Positions 16,938 through 27,400 of a stretch of DNA of 64,000 bases are shown here, piece by piece. A model generated the notes under the pieces. It ran no database searches. It was not told where the DNA came from and saw only the letters and a program-made list of their open reading frames with translations. How positions within the stretch are numbered: position 1 is the first letter of the stretch; each line of letters begins with the position of its first letter. The translations under genes were made by a program, and so were the position numbers. The stretch covers positions 1,798,001 to 1,862,000 of the forward strand of contig NZ_JADYWU010000001.1 in assembly GCF_015864665.1 (NCBI RefSeq), given 5' to 3'. The stretch is from Salinibacterium sp. SWN167 (lineage in GTDB: Bacteria > Actinomycetota > Actinomycetes > Actinomycetales > Microbacteriaceae).

Positions 16938-18164
16938 GTGCCGCTGACTCAACGCCAAATTTTTCGCCGTCGCCGTATCGTCGTCTTCTCTGTTGCCGGT
17001 GTCGTGCTTGCGACAGCGTTCTACTTGCCACTGACACTTCTCGCGCCCCTTGACGAAGTTTCGGCCCAGGTTCTCGCGGTCGAAACCCCGGTAGCGGCTG
17101 AGCCCGAACTGACCTTGCCGAGCTACGGTGCGTCCGCGATTGGTGCACTCGACCGCCCCGGAGTGCTCGCGCAAGCCGGCAGCACTGACCCGATTCCCAT
17201 CGCGTCGATCACGAAAATTATTACAGCCCTTGTCGTGCTCGACGCCAAACCGCTTGAGGTGGACGAAGCGGGCCCGACGATTACCTTCGGGCAAACAGAC
17301 GTGGACTTCTACAACGCTCAGGTAGCGCAGTATGGGTCAGTGTCACCGGTGTATGACGGTCTCCAGCTCTCCCAACGCGATGCTATGACGGTTGTGCTGC
17401 TTCCTTCCGCAAATAACTACGCGCAATCTCTAGCGAACTGGGCTTTTGGCTCTGAAGACGCTTTTGTCGCGGCCGCTGCGGTGTGGCTTCAAGAACAGGG
17501 ACTCGAGAACACGACTCTCACCGAGCCTTCCGGAATCCAAGATACGAATCGAAGCACGGCTGCCGACCTCACTGAACTGGCCAGACTGGCTATCGGAAAC
17601 CCTGTCATCGCAGACATCGTTTCCACGTCGTCCGCAGAGATTCCGGGCATCGGAGCAGTGAGTAACAGCAACGCACTCCTCGGAATCGATGGCGTCGATG
17701 GGATCAAGACAGGAACCCTCGTCGTCGGCTGGTCGTGCCTGCTGTTCTCCGCTGACGTAACCGTCGGCGACGAAGTCATCACCCTCGTAGGCGCGGTCGT
17801 GGGTGGGCCAGACCATCCCACGATTAATGCCGCGATCCGCGAGCTGATTGCGGATGCCACTGCCGGGTTCTCCGAGGTAGAGGTTGCAACAGACGGCGAG
17901 GAGTTCGCTGACTATGACACGCCGTGGGGCGATGAGTCTGCCGCGGTGGCCGCCTCGACCGTCAAGATGGTCGTGTGGGGCGAAGATGAGATCTCTGTAA
18001 CGGTCGAGGCTGTCCCTGTGCGCCTTGCGGAATCCGGGGAAAATGCGGGCGCGCTCCACGTGCAGATCGGGTCAGACACTTTCGAAATTCCTCTGGTATT
18101 CAGCGAGGAGATCGATGACCCGGGGGCGTGGTGGAGGCTCACCAACCCACAAAGTTTGTTTTAG
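16938..18164 (+). CDS. D-alanyl-D-alanine carboxypeptidase-like protein (S11/PBP type)
   Basis: Extracytoplasmic peptidoglycan enzyme of 408 aa. After a basic N-terminus (RQIFRRRR) comes a membrane anchor or signal segment (about residues 14-38). The penicillin-binding motifs are all present: SITK (active Ser), SAN and KTGT. About 130 residues follow with an acidic beta-rich C-terminal region. It would trim the terminal D-Ala of stem peptides. It precedes a fatty acid desaturase by about 110 bp. Confidence 0.87.
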   Translation: MPLTQRQIFRRRRIVVFSVAGVVLATAFYLPLTLLAPLDEVSAQVLAVETPVAAEPELTLPSYGASAIGALDRPGVLAQAGSTDPIPIASITKIITALVVLDAKPLEVDEAGPTITFGQTDVDFYNAQVAQYGSVSPVYDGLQLSQRDAMTVVLLPSANNYAQSLANWAFGSEDAFVAAAAVWLQEQGLENTTLTEPSGIQDTNRSTAADLTELARLAIGNPVIADIVSTSSAEIPGIGAVSNSNALLGIDGVDGIKTGTLVVGWSCLLFSADVTVGDEVITLVGAVVGGPDHPTINAAIRELIADATAGFSEVEVATDGEEFADYDTPWGDESAAVAASTVKMVVWGEDEISVTVEAVPVRLAESGENAGALHVQIGSDTFEIPLVFSEEIDDPGAWWRLTNPQSLF

Positions 18165-18274
18165 TTATCGAATAGACACGGCACTCACAGGAGGCCGCGA
18201 TAAGGTGGAGTGCATCTGGAGCACCTGCTCGATTGACAAATGGCTGGGAAGTCATTCAAAACATCTGAGGTCAC

Positions 18275-19381
18275 GTGAGTAGTTCTCTCTCAGCCGATCC
18301 CACACGAATCATCAAGACTGGGCCCCGCGGAGTCGGTAGCCCGATGAGCGAATTCGCAGCATTGTTGCGCACCGTTCGCGAAGCAGGGTTGTTGCGCCGC
18401 AACAGACGCTTCTACATCATCACTTTTGCCGTGATTACCGTCGCTATGGCCGCCGCTTGGGTTGGTTTCGCGATGCTTGCCGGCACGTGGTACATCTTGT
18501 TGATCGCCGCGGCGATGGGCATCATCTTTACGCAATACGCATTTCTTACGCACGAACTGGCGCATCGCCAAGTTTTTCAGTCCAGCAAGCTCAATGACAC
18601 GCTGGGGCGGCTCATGTCCGACCTCATCGTCGGAATTAGCTACGCCTGGTGGATGAACAAGCACTCGCGTCACCACGCGAACCCCAACACGGTCGACAAA
18701 GACCCTGATATCGAGACTGACTTCATTATTTTCCAGAAGGAAAAGACTGTCGGCCTCAAGGGGATTACTAAGTTCATGGCGAAACGCCAGGGCTACCTGT
18801 TCTTTCCCGCGCTCTTGCTTGAGGGCTTCAACCTTCATTCGCACGCCTTCCAAGAGGTCTTCAACTTCAAGAAGAAGGTCGACAAGCGCTGGCTCGAGAT
18901 CACGCTTCTGCTCGTACGCAACATCGGCTACCTTGCCGTCGTGTTCAGCTTTCTCCCACTCGGCATGGCATTTGCCTTCTTGGGCGTTCAAATGGGAATC
19001 TTCGGGCTCTACATGGGCGCATCATTCGCTCCCAATCACAAGGGGATGCCAATCTTGCCTAAGGGCTCGAAGGTTGACTTCCTGCGCCGTCAAGTGCTGA
19101 CAAGCCGCAACATTCGTAGTGGTGTCTTCATGAACCACTTCATGGGCGGTCTCAACTTCCAAATCGAGCACCACCTTTTCCCCACTATGCCGCGGCCGCA
19201 TTTGCCTCTCGCTGCAGAAATGGTGAAGGAGTACTGCAAGACGAAGGACATCAAGTACACCGAGGTCGGACTCGTCACGTCGTACGGCATCGTGATTCGC
19301 CACCTCAACGAAGTCGGCCTCAGTGCCGATGGAGATCCTTTTGACTGCCCCGCAGCCGGTCGCACCGGTTACACCGGATAG
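18275..19381 (+). CDS. Membrane acyl-CoA/acyl-lipid fatty acid desaturase
   Basis: Di-iron membrane desaturase of 368 aa with four or more transmembrane helices. All three histidine boxes are present: HELAH (about residue 91), HSRHH (about 129) and the third as QIEHHLFP (about 297). Such enzymes introduce double bases into acyl chains, maintaining fluidity in the cold. GTG 18275 follows GAGG. Regiospecificity cannot be told. A perfect terminator hairpin follows. Confidence 0.93.
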   Translation: MSSSLSADPTRIIKTGPRGVGSPMSEFAALLRTVREAGLLRRNRRFYIITFAVITVAMAAAWVGFAMLAGTWYILLIAAAMGIIFTQYAFLTHELAHRQVFQSSKLNDTLGRLMSDLIVGISYAWWMNKHSRHHANPNTVDKDPDIETDFIIFQKEKTVGLKGITKFMAKRQGYLFFPALLLEGFNLHSHAFQEVFNFKKKVDKRWLEITLLLVRNIGYLAVVFSFLPLGMAFAFLGVQMGIFGLYMGASFAPNHKGMPILPKGSKVDFLRRQVLTSRNIRSGVFMNHFMGGLNFQIEHHLFPTMPRPHLPLAAEMVKEYCKTKDIKYTEVGLVTSYGIVIRHLNEVGLSADGDPFDCPAAGRTGYTG

Positions 19382-19395
19382 TCAGCCGAGAAACG

Positions 19396-19438
19396 CGCGA
19401 AGAGGGCCCCTGCCGCATTGGCAGGGGCCCTCTTCGCG
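19396..19438 (+). terminator. Terminator after desaturase
   Basis: Perfect 19-bp stem (19396-19414 / 19420-19438) with GCATT loop, between the convergent desaturase and SGNH genes, so it may serve both. There is no strong T-run on either side. Confidence 0.75.
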
Positions 19439-19487
19439 TATGTGAGCTGTGTCTAGCCTCAGCGCGGCCATGGTGCCACTGAGAGCG

Positions 19488-20249
19488 TTAGAAGCCGGGC
19501 CGTTTGGCTGTGACGTTGTCTCCGGACGACTGGTGGCGAACTCGACGCAAGACCCATGGCACCAAGTGCTCGCGAGCCCAGCCAATGTCTTCGACGCGCG
19601 CCTCGCGCCAGCGACGTGGAGGAAGCGGCTCAGGATTGAACGGCTCAAGTTCATTCGCCACGTTCAGGGACTCGAGCACCATGCGAGCGACTGTATGGTG
19701 ACCGACAGGGGAGAAGTGAAGACGATCTCGCGACCACATCCGCGGGTCTGACAACTCGCGTAGGGACCACATGTCAGCGACAACAGCATCATGGCGCTGT
19801 GCGACAGCACGAATGTTCTCGTTGTAGATCGCCACCTTGCCACGCATGCGATTGAGCACGGGAGTCATTCCGATATCGGGTCCAGTGAAAAGCACCACGG
19901 TTGCGCCATCTCGTCGCAGTTGTGCCACGAGCGCGTCGACACGCTGGGCGACTTCGTCGGGATCAGAACCAGGCCGGATGATGTCGTTACCGCCGGCTGA
20001 GACAGTAATGAGATCTGCTTTGAGTTCCATCGCGGGCTCAAGCTGTTCATTCGATATTTGGTCAAGCAGTCGGCCTCGGATGGCTAAGTTCGCGTAGGCA
20101 AAGTCCGGTTTACGGTCTCCCAACACTTCCGCGACTCGGTCGGCCCAGCCTCGATTGCCGCCGGGGGAGTTGGGTTCGGGGTCGCCGATGCCCTCTGTGA
20201 AGGAATCACCGATAGCGACATATCTGCTCCACGGGTGTTGTTCTTGCAT
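19488..20249 (-). CDS. SGNH/GDSL-family hydrolase
   Basis: Esterase/lipase-type hydrolase of 253 aa with all SGNH blocks: AIGDSFTEGIGD (Ser), Gly in block II near the expected YANLAIRGR, SAGGNDI (Asn), and DRLHFSPVGHH (Asp and His). No signal peptide is visible, so it is probably cytoplasmic. ATG 20249 puts block I at residue 10; the longer frame from 20378 adds 43 unrelated residues. It contrasts with two SGNH-like proteins at 32-35 kb that have lost these residues. Confidence 0.88.
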   Translation of the reverse strand: MQEQHPWSRYVAIGDSFTEGIGDPEPNSPGGNRGWADRVAEVLGDRKPDFAYANLAIRGRLLDQISNEQLEPAMELKADLITVSAGGNDIIRPGSDPDEVAQRVDALVAQLRRDGATVVLFTGPDIGMTPVLNRMRGKVAIYNENIRAVAQRHDAVVADMWSLRELSDPRMWSRDRLHFSPVGHHTVARMVLESLNVANELEPFNPEPLPPRRWREARVEDIGWAREHLVPWVLRRVRHQSSGDNVTAKRPGF

Positions 20250-20403
20250 ACGTCTAGCCTGTCTCACAATTTGCCTGTGCGATACCCGGGTGATTCCTGA
20301 GAGTGAACTGAATTGCTTTGACCCTCGGATAGGGCACGTGGTTATCTCTTCTCTGTTGGTTTTCACACCGAAGACCACTTAACCACCGTTTGGAGAACAC
20401 ACA

Positions 20404-20667
20404 ATGGGAATCATCGGCTGGATCGTACTGGGACTCATCGCCGGAGCTATCGCTAAGGCAATCTTGCCCGGACGCCAAGGCGGCGGTTGGCTCGCAACAC
20501 TCCTTCTCGGTGTTGTTGGAGCACTCGTCGGAGGATTCGTGGGAGGCGCCATCTTTGGCATTGGCCTCGAAGAGTTCTTCTCCATCGAAACGTGGCTGGT
20601 CGCCATTGGCGGCTCAGTGCTCGTGCTCTTCCTTTACGGGTTGATTACGCGCGGCTCACGTCGCTAA
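20404..20667 (+). CDS. GlsB/YeaQ/YmgE-family small membrane protein
   Basis: An 87-aa protein with three hydrophobic helices and glycine-rich packing motifs (WIVLGLIAGAIAKAI, GALVGGFVGGAIFG), typical of the transglycosylase-associated stress membrane family. TTTGGAG precedes the ATG. Function in stress is inferred from the family only. A classical terminator follows, so it is probably monocistronic. Confidence 0.88.
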   Translation: MGIIGWIVLGLIAGAIAKAILPGRQGGGWLATLLLGVVGALVGGFVGGAIFGIGLEEFFSIETWLVAIGGSVLVLFLYGLITRGSRR

Positions 20668-20679
20668 ACACTCTTGGGT

Positions 20680-20716
20680 AAAAGGGGCGGTGCACTGCGG
20701 TGCACCGCCCCTTTTC
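20680..20716 (+). terminator. Rho-independent terminator after the GlsB-like gene
   Basis: A 15-16 bp GC-rich stem (20680-20694 / 20701-20715). The 3' arm ends in CTTTTCTG, providing the T-rich tail. Confidence 0.88.
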
Positions 20717-20757
20717 TGTGTCCGGGGCTCTCTGCCGATCCCGCGTCCCGCGAGCGA

Positions 20758-20780
20758 GCGTCAGAGGCACCTGAGAGAAT
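20758..20780 (+). promoter_or_regulatory. Possible weak PafBC-type promoter of dinB
   Basis: GCGTCAGAG (20758-20766), eight bases, GAGAAT (20775-20780), six bases, ATG 20787. The GTCAG core and spacing match the damage-promoter consensus, but three of nine upstream bases and the first -10 base do not. Confidence 0.35.
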
Positions 20781-20786
20781 GGCACT

Positions 20787-22034
20787 ATGGGCAAGCAAGA
20801 CGGTCGAACGCGGCATGTAACCGCACCGGGCGTCGATGACAGCACCGCAACCATCCTGCACGTTGACATGGATGCCTTCTTCGCCTCCGTCGAACTCCTC
20901 GATCATCCTGAGCTCATTGGTAAGCCGGTCATCGTCGGGCACAATTCCGTTCGTTCCGTGGTCACCGCGGCTACCTACGAGGCCCGCAAGTATGGCGTGA
21001 ACTCAGCGATGCCCATGGCCCTCGCCCTGCGCCGGTGTCCCAACGCCATTGTGCTTGAGCCACATTTCGAGCGCTATCAACACTTTTCTTCCATCGTTTT
21101 CGATATCTGCGACCAACTCACCCCCAAGGTAGAACGACTCGGCATTGACGAAGCGTTTCTGGATGTTGCAGGAGCGCGGGCCATCTACGGGTCACCCCTC
21201 GAGGTGGCGGCACTGCTGCGTCGTCGAGTCTTCGCCGAAACAGGGCTCGTCTGTTCTGTCGGCGCCGCGGCCTCGAAGTACGTGGCGAAAGTCGCATCGG
21301 GCCTCTCTAAGCCCGATGGACTGCTCGTCATCCCGGCCGACAAGACAATCGAATTCCTGCATCCGCTGCCCATCACCGCCCTCTGGGGCGTCGGTGGCAA
21401 GACGGCGGAATCACTGCAGCACCGCGGTTTCAGTACTATTGCCGATATTGCTCACGCAGATCGGGAAACCCTCACGCGCGCGGTCGGCGAAGCTGGCGCA
21501 GTAAAGCTGCACAACCTCTCCTGGGGCAACGATCCCCGCAACGTCGTCGAACGGGCCGCCGAGAAGAGCATCGGCCACGAGACCACCTTTGAATACAACG
21601 TGTTGGATGCCAACGAGATTCGCCGCGAATTGCTCCGGCTCTCCGGAAAGGTCGCCGCACGCTTGCGTGGCGCTGGTATGGAAGCGAGCACCGTGGTGCT
21701 GAAACTCCGGTTCGAAGACTTCAGCACCATTACTCGCTCGCGTAAGCTGCCCGACCCCACCGACCTCGGCCGCACCATCTACGAGACCGTCAGAGATGTC
21801 TATGCCGACTTTGCTCGCGAAGGTCGGCCGGTGCGCCTCGTTGGCGTGCGCGGAGAGCAACTCGTCGAGCCGGGCGGCGGGCAGCTGAGTTTGTGGGACA
21901 CCACCGACGGCTGGCGCGACGCGGAACAAGCTATGGAGGCGGCATCCGCTCGCTTTGGAACCGGCGCGATAGGGCCAGCGCGCCTCTTGGGATCACAGCG
22001 CTCGGAACGGCCGCGCCTCGGTCAACGTGACTAG
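20787..22034 (+). CDS. dinB: DNA polymerase IV (Y family)
   Basis: Translesion polymerase of 415 aa. Catalytic motifs are intact: HVDMDAFFASVE (first Asp) and GIDEAFLD (SIDEA-type, second acidic pair), then the helix-hairpin-helix LPITALWGVGGKT and the little-finger domain. The C-terminal tail is basic; VEPGGGQLSLWD (about residue 360) contains a QLSLW segment that resembles a sliding-clamp binding motif. The ATG lies 6 nt after GAGAAT, suggesting leaderless transcription. It sits just before a helicase gene that has a damage-type promoter. Confidence 0.95.
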   Translation: MGKQDGRTRHVTAPGVDDSTATILHVDMDAFFASVELLDHPELIGKPVIVGHNSVRSVVTAATYEARKYGVNSAMPMALALRRCPNAIVLEPHFERYQHFSSIVFDICDQLTPKVERLGIDEAFLDVAGARAIYGSPLEVAALLRRRVFAETGLVCSVGAAASKYVAKVASGLSKPDGLLVIPADKTIEFLHPLPITALWGVGGKTAESLQHRGFSTIADIAHADRETLTRAVGEAGAVKLHNLSWGNDPRNVVERAAEKSIGHETTFEYNVLDANEIRRELLRLSGKVAARLRGAGMEASTVVLKLRFEDFSTITRSRKLPDPTDLGRTIYETVRDVYADFAREGRPVRLVGVRGEQLVEPGGGQLSLWDTTDGWRDAEQAMEAASARFGTGAIGPARLLGSQRSERPRLGQRD

Positions 22035-22087
22035 TCGTTCGCAAACTTTTTGCCCACACGACCAAAAAACAGCAGTCACGAACTCGG

Positions 22088-22110
22088 TTGTCAGTAGAGA
22101 ACGGTAAAGT
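22088..22110 (+). promoter_or_regulatory. PafBC/RecA-NDp-type promoter of the helicase gene
   Basis: TTGTCAGTA (22088-22096), eight bases, TAAAGT (22105-22110), eight bases, GTG 22119. Eight of nine upstream bases and all fixed -10 bases match TTGTCRGTG-N8-TANNNT. Confidence 0.78.
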
Positions 22111-22118
22111 CTTATCAA

Positions 22119-23885
22119 GTGAGCACTCCATTGCCTGGCCCCACCGTGGGCACCTTCGCTGCGGAACATCTCTCACCGTCGTACCCCGAACGCGCCGCCC
22201 GAGGCACCGCATCCAAACTGCGTGCCTGGCAGGCAGAAGCCCTCGATCTTTACTTCGAAAGAGAACCTCGCGACTTTCTTGCCGCTGCCACACCTGGCGC
22301 CGGCAAAACCACCTTCGCTCTCCGTCTCGCTGTTGAGCTTTTTGCGCGCCGGGAGATCGATCGCGTCACCGTCGTTGCGCCAACCGATCACCTCAAACGC
22401 CAATGGGCGGATGCCGCCAACCGTGTCGGAATCCGGCTCAATCCGTCGTTCTCCAACGGCGATGCCTGGGGCGGACGACGTTTCCACGGTGTTGCTGTGA
22501 CCTATGCGCAAGTGGCCATGAAGGCCTCGTTTCATCAAGAGATCACCGACTCTGCCCGCACGCTCGTGATTCTTGACGAAGTGCACCACGGCGGCGACGC
22601 TCTCAGCTGGGGCGACGCCATCCACACGGCTTTCGGTCGTGCCACTCGGCGACTCTCACTCACGGGTACACCGTTCCGCAGCGATACCGCCCCCATTCCC
22701 TTCGTGACCTATGCACCCAACCATGAAGGCATCCGCACTTCGGTCACCGACTACAGCTATGGCTATGGTCGTGCGCTCGAAGACGGGGTTGTCCGACCGG
22801 TTATCTTCATGGCCTACGCCGGCAAGATGCGCTGGCGCACCCGCATGGGCGATGAGATGGAGGCGCGCCTCGGTGAAGGCGACACCAAAGACGTCACCGC
22901 GCAGGCGTGGCGCACCGCTCTAGATCCCAAAGGCGAATGGATGCCGGCTGTGCTGCGGGCGGCGGATCGTCGCCTCAGCGAGGTGCGACATTCGGTTCCC
23001 GATGCCGGAGGACTCGTCATCGCGACCGATCAGCTCGCGGCTCGGGCCTACGCCAAGCTCATCAAGGACATCACAGGGGAGTCCGCCACGATCGTTCTCT
23101 CCGACGAGAAAGAGTCATCGTCGCGCATCGGAAAGTTTGCCGAAAGTGATAGTCGCTGGATGGTGGCTGTGCGCATGGTGTCTGAAGGTGTCGACGTTCC
23201 GCGACTTGCCGTCGGCGTGTATGCGACCTCGGCATCCACCCCCTTATATTTCGCCCAAGCAGTCGGTCGTTTCGTGCGCACTCGTCGCCGTGGCGAAACG
23301 GCATCAATTTTTTTGCCGAGCGTTCCCAACCTCATGAACCTCGCGGGAAAGCTCGAGAAGGAGCGTGACCACGCGCTCGATCGCAAAGAATCGCCTGATG
23401 ATCTGCTCGATGACAGCCTCCTCGATGCGGAGAACCGTGAAGAGAAGACGAGCGATGAACTTGCTGATGAGTTCACGTGGGAAGCCATCGAGTCTGAAGC
23501 GAACTTCGATCGTGTGCTGTTTGACGGCGCAGAGTTTGGTTTCGCTGCCGAACCGGGCAGTGACGAAGAGCTCGACTTCATTGGGCTTCCCGGCATCTTG
23601 GAGCCAGAGCAAGTACGAGAACTATTGCTGCAGCGCCAAAAACGCCAGTCAAAGCGCGCAGAGAGTCGTCCCAAAGAAGAACAGCCGCCGCCGCTGTATC
23701 GCACGCTCAAAGAGCAGCGGACCCTGCTCAACAACCTCGTGGGCCGTAGAGCCAAGCTTTCTAATGAACCGCACGGATTGATCCACGCGGAGTTGCGTCG
23801 CGTCTGTGGCGGCCCTGCGGTCGCTCAGGCTACGGTGACGCAATTGCAGACCCGCATCGATTACTTGCGCAAGGGCATGCACTAG
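22119..23885 (+). CDS. DEAD/DEAH box (SF2) helicase
   Basis: SF2 helicase of 588 aa. Motif I is TPGAGKTT, motif II DEVHH, motif III SLTGTPFRSD; the second RecA-like domain has MVSEGVDVPRLAV and QAVGRFVRTRR (motifs V and VI). The C-terminal 180 residues are very acidic, then basic and coiled (QRQKRQSKR), with no recognised domain. The arrangement resembles XPB/UvrB-like or type I restriction translocases, but no nuclease is fused or adjacent. A damage-type leaderless promoter precedes the GTG. A role in repair of damaged DNA is inferred. Confidence 0.88.
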   Translation: MSTPLPGPTVGTFAAEHLSPSYPERAARGTASKLRAWQAEALDLYFEREPRDFLAAATPGAGKTTFALRLAVELFARREIDRVTVVAPTDHLKRQWADAANRVGIRLNPSFSNGDAWGGRRFHGVAVTYAQVAMKASFHQEITDSARTLVILDEVHHGGDALSWGDAIHTAFGRATRRLSLTGTPFRSDTAPIPFVTYAPNHEGIRTSVTDYSYGYGRALEDGVVRPVIFMAYAGKMRWRTRMGDEMEARLGEGDTKDVTAQAWRTALDPKGEWMPAVLRAADRRLSEVRHSVPDAGGLVIATDQLAARAYAKLIKDITGESATIVLSDEKESSSRIGKFAESDSRWMVAVRMVSEGVDVPRLAVGVYATSASTPLYFAQAVGRFVRTRRRGETASIFLPSVPNLMNLAGKLEKERDHALDRKESPDDLLDDSLLDAENREEKTSDELADEFTWEAIESEANFDRVLFDGAEFGFAAEPGSDEELDFIGLPGILEPEQVRELLLQRQKRQSKRAESRPKEEQPPPLYRTLKEQRTLLNNLVGRRAKLSNEPHGLIHAELRRVCGGPAVAQATVTQLQTRIDYLRKGMH

Positions 23886-24004
23886 TCGCCAACAGCTGGG
23901 CCGTGCGCGCTTCATGATTCACCGTGCGAGGCACACAGCCTGACGGGTGCTGCACGCACGCATACCCCTAAGAGCGCAGCCGTGCATCCGTCTTTTAACA
24001 AGAA

Positions 24005-24033
24005 AACGCCCCCGGTATAGGACCGGGGGCGTT
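24005..24033 (-). terminator. Rho-independent terminator of the cold-shock gene
   Basis: Stem of 12 bp (24005-24016 / 24022-24033). Read leftward it is followed by a T-rich tract. It ends the leftward csp transcript. Confidence 0.82.
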
Positions 24034-24054
24034 CTCATTACTGAACTATCAAGA

Positions 24055-24258
24055 TCAGAGGGGGCGGATGTTCTCCGCCTGGGGACCCTTGGGTCCCTGT
24101 GTGATGTCAAACTCAACCTTTTGGTTCTCGTCGAGCGACTTGTAGCCATTTGTTGCGATGGCCGAGTAGTGGGCGAACACATCAGGACTTCCGTCCTCGG
24201 GGGCGATGAAGCCAAAGCCCTTTTCTGCGTTGAACCACTTGACGGTACCTAGTGCCAT
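24055..24258 (-). CDS. Cold-shock protein (CspA family)
   Basis: Single-domain nucleic-acid-binding protein of 67 aa. RNP1 is KGFGFI and RNP2 is DVFAHYSAI; the start [11 protein letters not shown] is typical. It acts as an RNA chaperone. GGAGGAG lies 6 nt before the ATG. The 155-bp upstream region to dnaE2 has no gene and probably holds the promoter and a structured leader, as in other csp genes. Confidence 0.96.
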   Translation of the reverse strand: MALGTVKWFNAEKGFGFIAPEDGSPDVFAHYSAIATNGYKSLDENQKVEFDITQGPKGPQAENIRPL

Positions 24259-24413
24259 TTAAAACTCCTCCAGGAGCGTTCCTCAGGCCCCGACAGTCGA
24301 GGCCGCATTCATGCCTTTGTCTAGAACATGAACGATGGGATAAGGCTATAGCAGGAAAGCCCTGCATGTGTCATCTATTTCGAAAAAGACACATAACGGT
24401 AATGAAGTCGTCA

Positions 24414-27400
24414 TTAGCGGAAATCTCGAGATCGGGTGCGGGGGAGCCCCGAAAGCGGTTCAAAGCGGTCTGCAACAACATTAATCACACCATCAACGGA
24501 GCGTTCAAGAACACCACGAACGATGAGCGCTGCACTGTCACGAGCCACTCGGCGGTAGCGCCCCCACACTCCAACACTGCAAATCACGTTGATGAGACCT
24601 GTCTCATCTTCAATGTTCATGAAGGTGATTCCACTGGCCGTTGCGGGACGTTGACGATGCGTCACAACACCCCCAATTTCGATACGACGCCCGGATTCAG
24701 CGGTCATCAGGTCGGTTGCGCTCAGGATTCCCCGCTTGCTCAGAGTCTCCCTGAGGTGGGCGACCGGGTGGCTTGCCGGCGAAATTCCCGTTGACCAGAG
24801 GTCGGCCATCAGATCATCCACCGGGCTCGACATTGAAAAGAGCGGCGGCTGAACGGTGACCACACTGTGGGGGAGATACTCCTCGCGATCCTGTGCCGCG
24901 TTACCCGCATTCCACATCGCTTCGCGACGAGTGAGTTCGAGAGAGTCGAAAGTTCCCGCTGCTGCCAGAGCCTCCAATTGTTTCGTCGTGAGACCTACCC
25001 GCCGCACCAGATCATTCATCGACACGAACTCGCCGGACTCCCGTGCGGCCACAATTTTCTCGGCAACCACTGTTCCGACGCCTTTTACTTCATCAAAACC
25101 CAGGCGCACGGCAAAGGCTCCATCGCGGCGGTGGTCGTCGGTATCGAAGGGTGCTGAACGATCGAACGGCCCTACAGGAGGCTGTTCAGCATCGAGGCAA
25201 CGATCAGTGCCCGTAGCCGCGATTCCATCGCCCAATGCTTCCAATCCGGCGAAGACCCCCGAACGTTGGATGTCGGGACCAAGCACGACCACACCGTGAC
25301 GGCGGGCATCCGCCACCAATGATTGCGGCGAATAGAAACCCATCGGTTGCGCCCGCATGAGCGCAGCCAAGAACGCCGCGGGGTAGTGGAGCCGAACCCA
25401 CGCGCTGGCATACACGAGCAGCCCGAAGCTCAAGGCGTGGCTCTCAGCAAAGCCGAACCCGGCAAAGGCTTGGATACTTTCGTAAATTCGGTCGGCATCC
25501 GCGTCAACGATGCCGTTGCTGGCCATTCCCGCATAGAGCTTGGTGCGCAACTTGTCGATGCGTTCAATTCCTCGCTTCGAGCCCATTGCGCGCCGTAGAA
25601 GATCGGCGTCGTCAGCCGAACATCCGCCAACCGCAACCGCAATTTGCATGAGTTGCTCTTGAAAAATGGGAACGCCGAGGGTGCGCTCGAGAGGCTCCTT
25701 GAGATTGGGGTGCAGATAGGTGATCGGTTCGGCACCCATTTTGCGACGAACGTAGGGGTGCACGGCACCGCCCTGAATCGGGCCGGGGCGCACGAGCGCA
25801 ATCTCGACAACGAGATGGTAAAACTCGCGTGGCTGAAGGCGCGGCAGCAACCCCATCTGAGCACGGCTCTCGACTTGGAAGACGCCGATGGCATCCGCTC
25901 GACACAGTTGGTCATAGACGCCCTGCTCTTCGGCAGGGATGGTCGCAAGATCCCACCGTTCGCCGAGGGCCTCATCAACGAGATCGAAACTGTATTGCAT
26001 CGCCGACAGGATGCCGAGGCCCAACAGGTCGAACTTGACCAGCCCCATCCAGGCGCAGTCGTCTTTATCCCACTGCACCACAGTGCGTTTATCTTTGCGT
26101 GCGTGCTCAATCGGCACGACCTCGCCGACCGGCCGCTGGGTGAGCACCATGCCACCCGAGTGGATACCGAGGTGCCGCGGAAATTTCATCACCTGTTGGG
26201 CCAGATCCAACACAGAATCGGGGATGTCATGGTCAACTCCCGAAACGTCGGAACCCCAGCGCTCCATCTGTTTCGACCACGCATCTTGCTGCCCTGGGCT
26301 ATGCCCGAGAGCTTTCGCCATATCGCGCACGGCAAACCGGGGACGGTACTGAATCACGTTCGCGACCTGCGCCGCATTCTCGCGCCCATACCGTTCGAAT
26401 ACGTATTGGATAACTTCTTCACGACGCTCGGAGTCGAAGTCGACATCGATGTCTGGCTCCTCTTCTCGCATCGCTGAGATGAAGCGCTCGAAAGGGAGCT
26501 TGTAACGCAGAGGGTCAACCGCCGTGATCTTGAGCAGGTAACAGACCACAGAGCTGGCGGCCGACCCGCGCCCTTGACAGAGAATGCCGCGCCCGCGCGC
26601 AAAGGCCACAATGTCGTGCACGATCAGAAAGTAGCCAGCAAAGTTTTTCTCTTCGATGACATCGAGTTCTCGCTGAATGCGCGCCCGGTTGGCTTCTGAC
26701 AGTTCAATAGAGCGATCTTTCACTCCTGCCCACGTCAGCTCTCGCAACCAGCTCGCCGGGGTGTGCCCTTCGGGGACAGCCTGATCGGGAAGTGCCGGCT
26801 TCGCCTGCCTCAACTCGAACGCAGCCTCGTCCGCGATCTCGACGGTGTTAGCAACTGCTGCGGGATAGCGCGCAAAAAGCACAGCCATCTCAGCCCCCGA
26901 ACGCAAATGGGCTGTGCCCGCAGCCGGAAGCCACCCGTCCATCTCGTCGAGACTGCGACGAGCACGCACCGCTGAGATCGCTGAATGCAAGTGATGCTGG
27001 CGAGGGGTCGCATAGTGAGCGTTGGACGTCGCGACCACCCGCAATCCGCGTTCGGCGGCAAGCAAGACAAGAGCATCGTTGAGAGCAGAGTCGAGCGGGT
27101 AACCATGGTCGAAGAGTTCAACGATCACCGCTTCCGCCCCGAACAGTTCACTGAGCCGATCAAGCTCTGCCCCTGCCGCACGCATGGATTCCGTCGTGGG
27201 AGCGCCATTACCCTCGGAGCCGCTGAGGGCGCGACGAACCGCTCCCTTGCGGCAGCCCGTGAGCACAAACCAGTGTCCGGAGGCCAGCTCAGCGAGTTCA
27301 TCAAGGTCGTAACGCGGGCGACCTTTTTCGCCACCGGCTAATTGGGCTCGCGTAATAGCCAAGGCAAGACGGTGGTAGCCCTCCTCTTTTCGAGCAAGCA

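Noticed and set aside
25644-26477. Rightward open frame of 277 codons inside dnaE2
   Set aside because: Antisense to conserved polymerase motifs of dnaE2; a codon-usage shadow.
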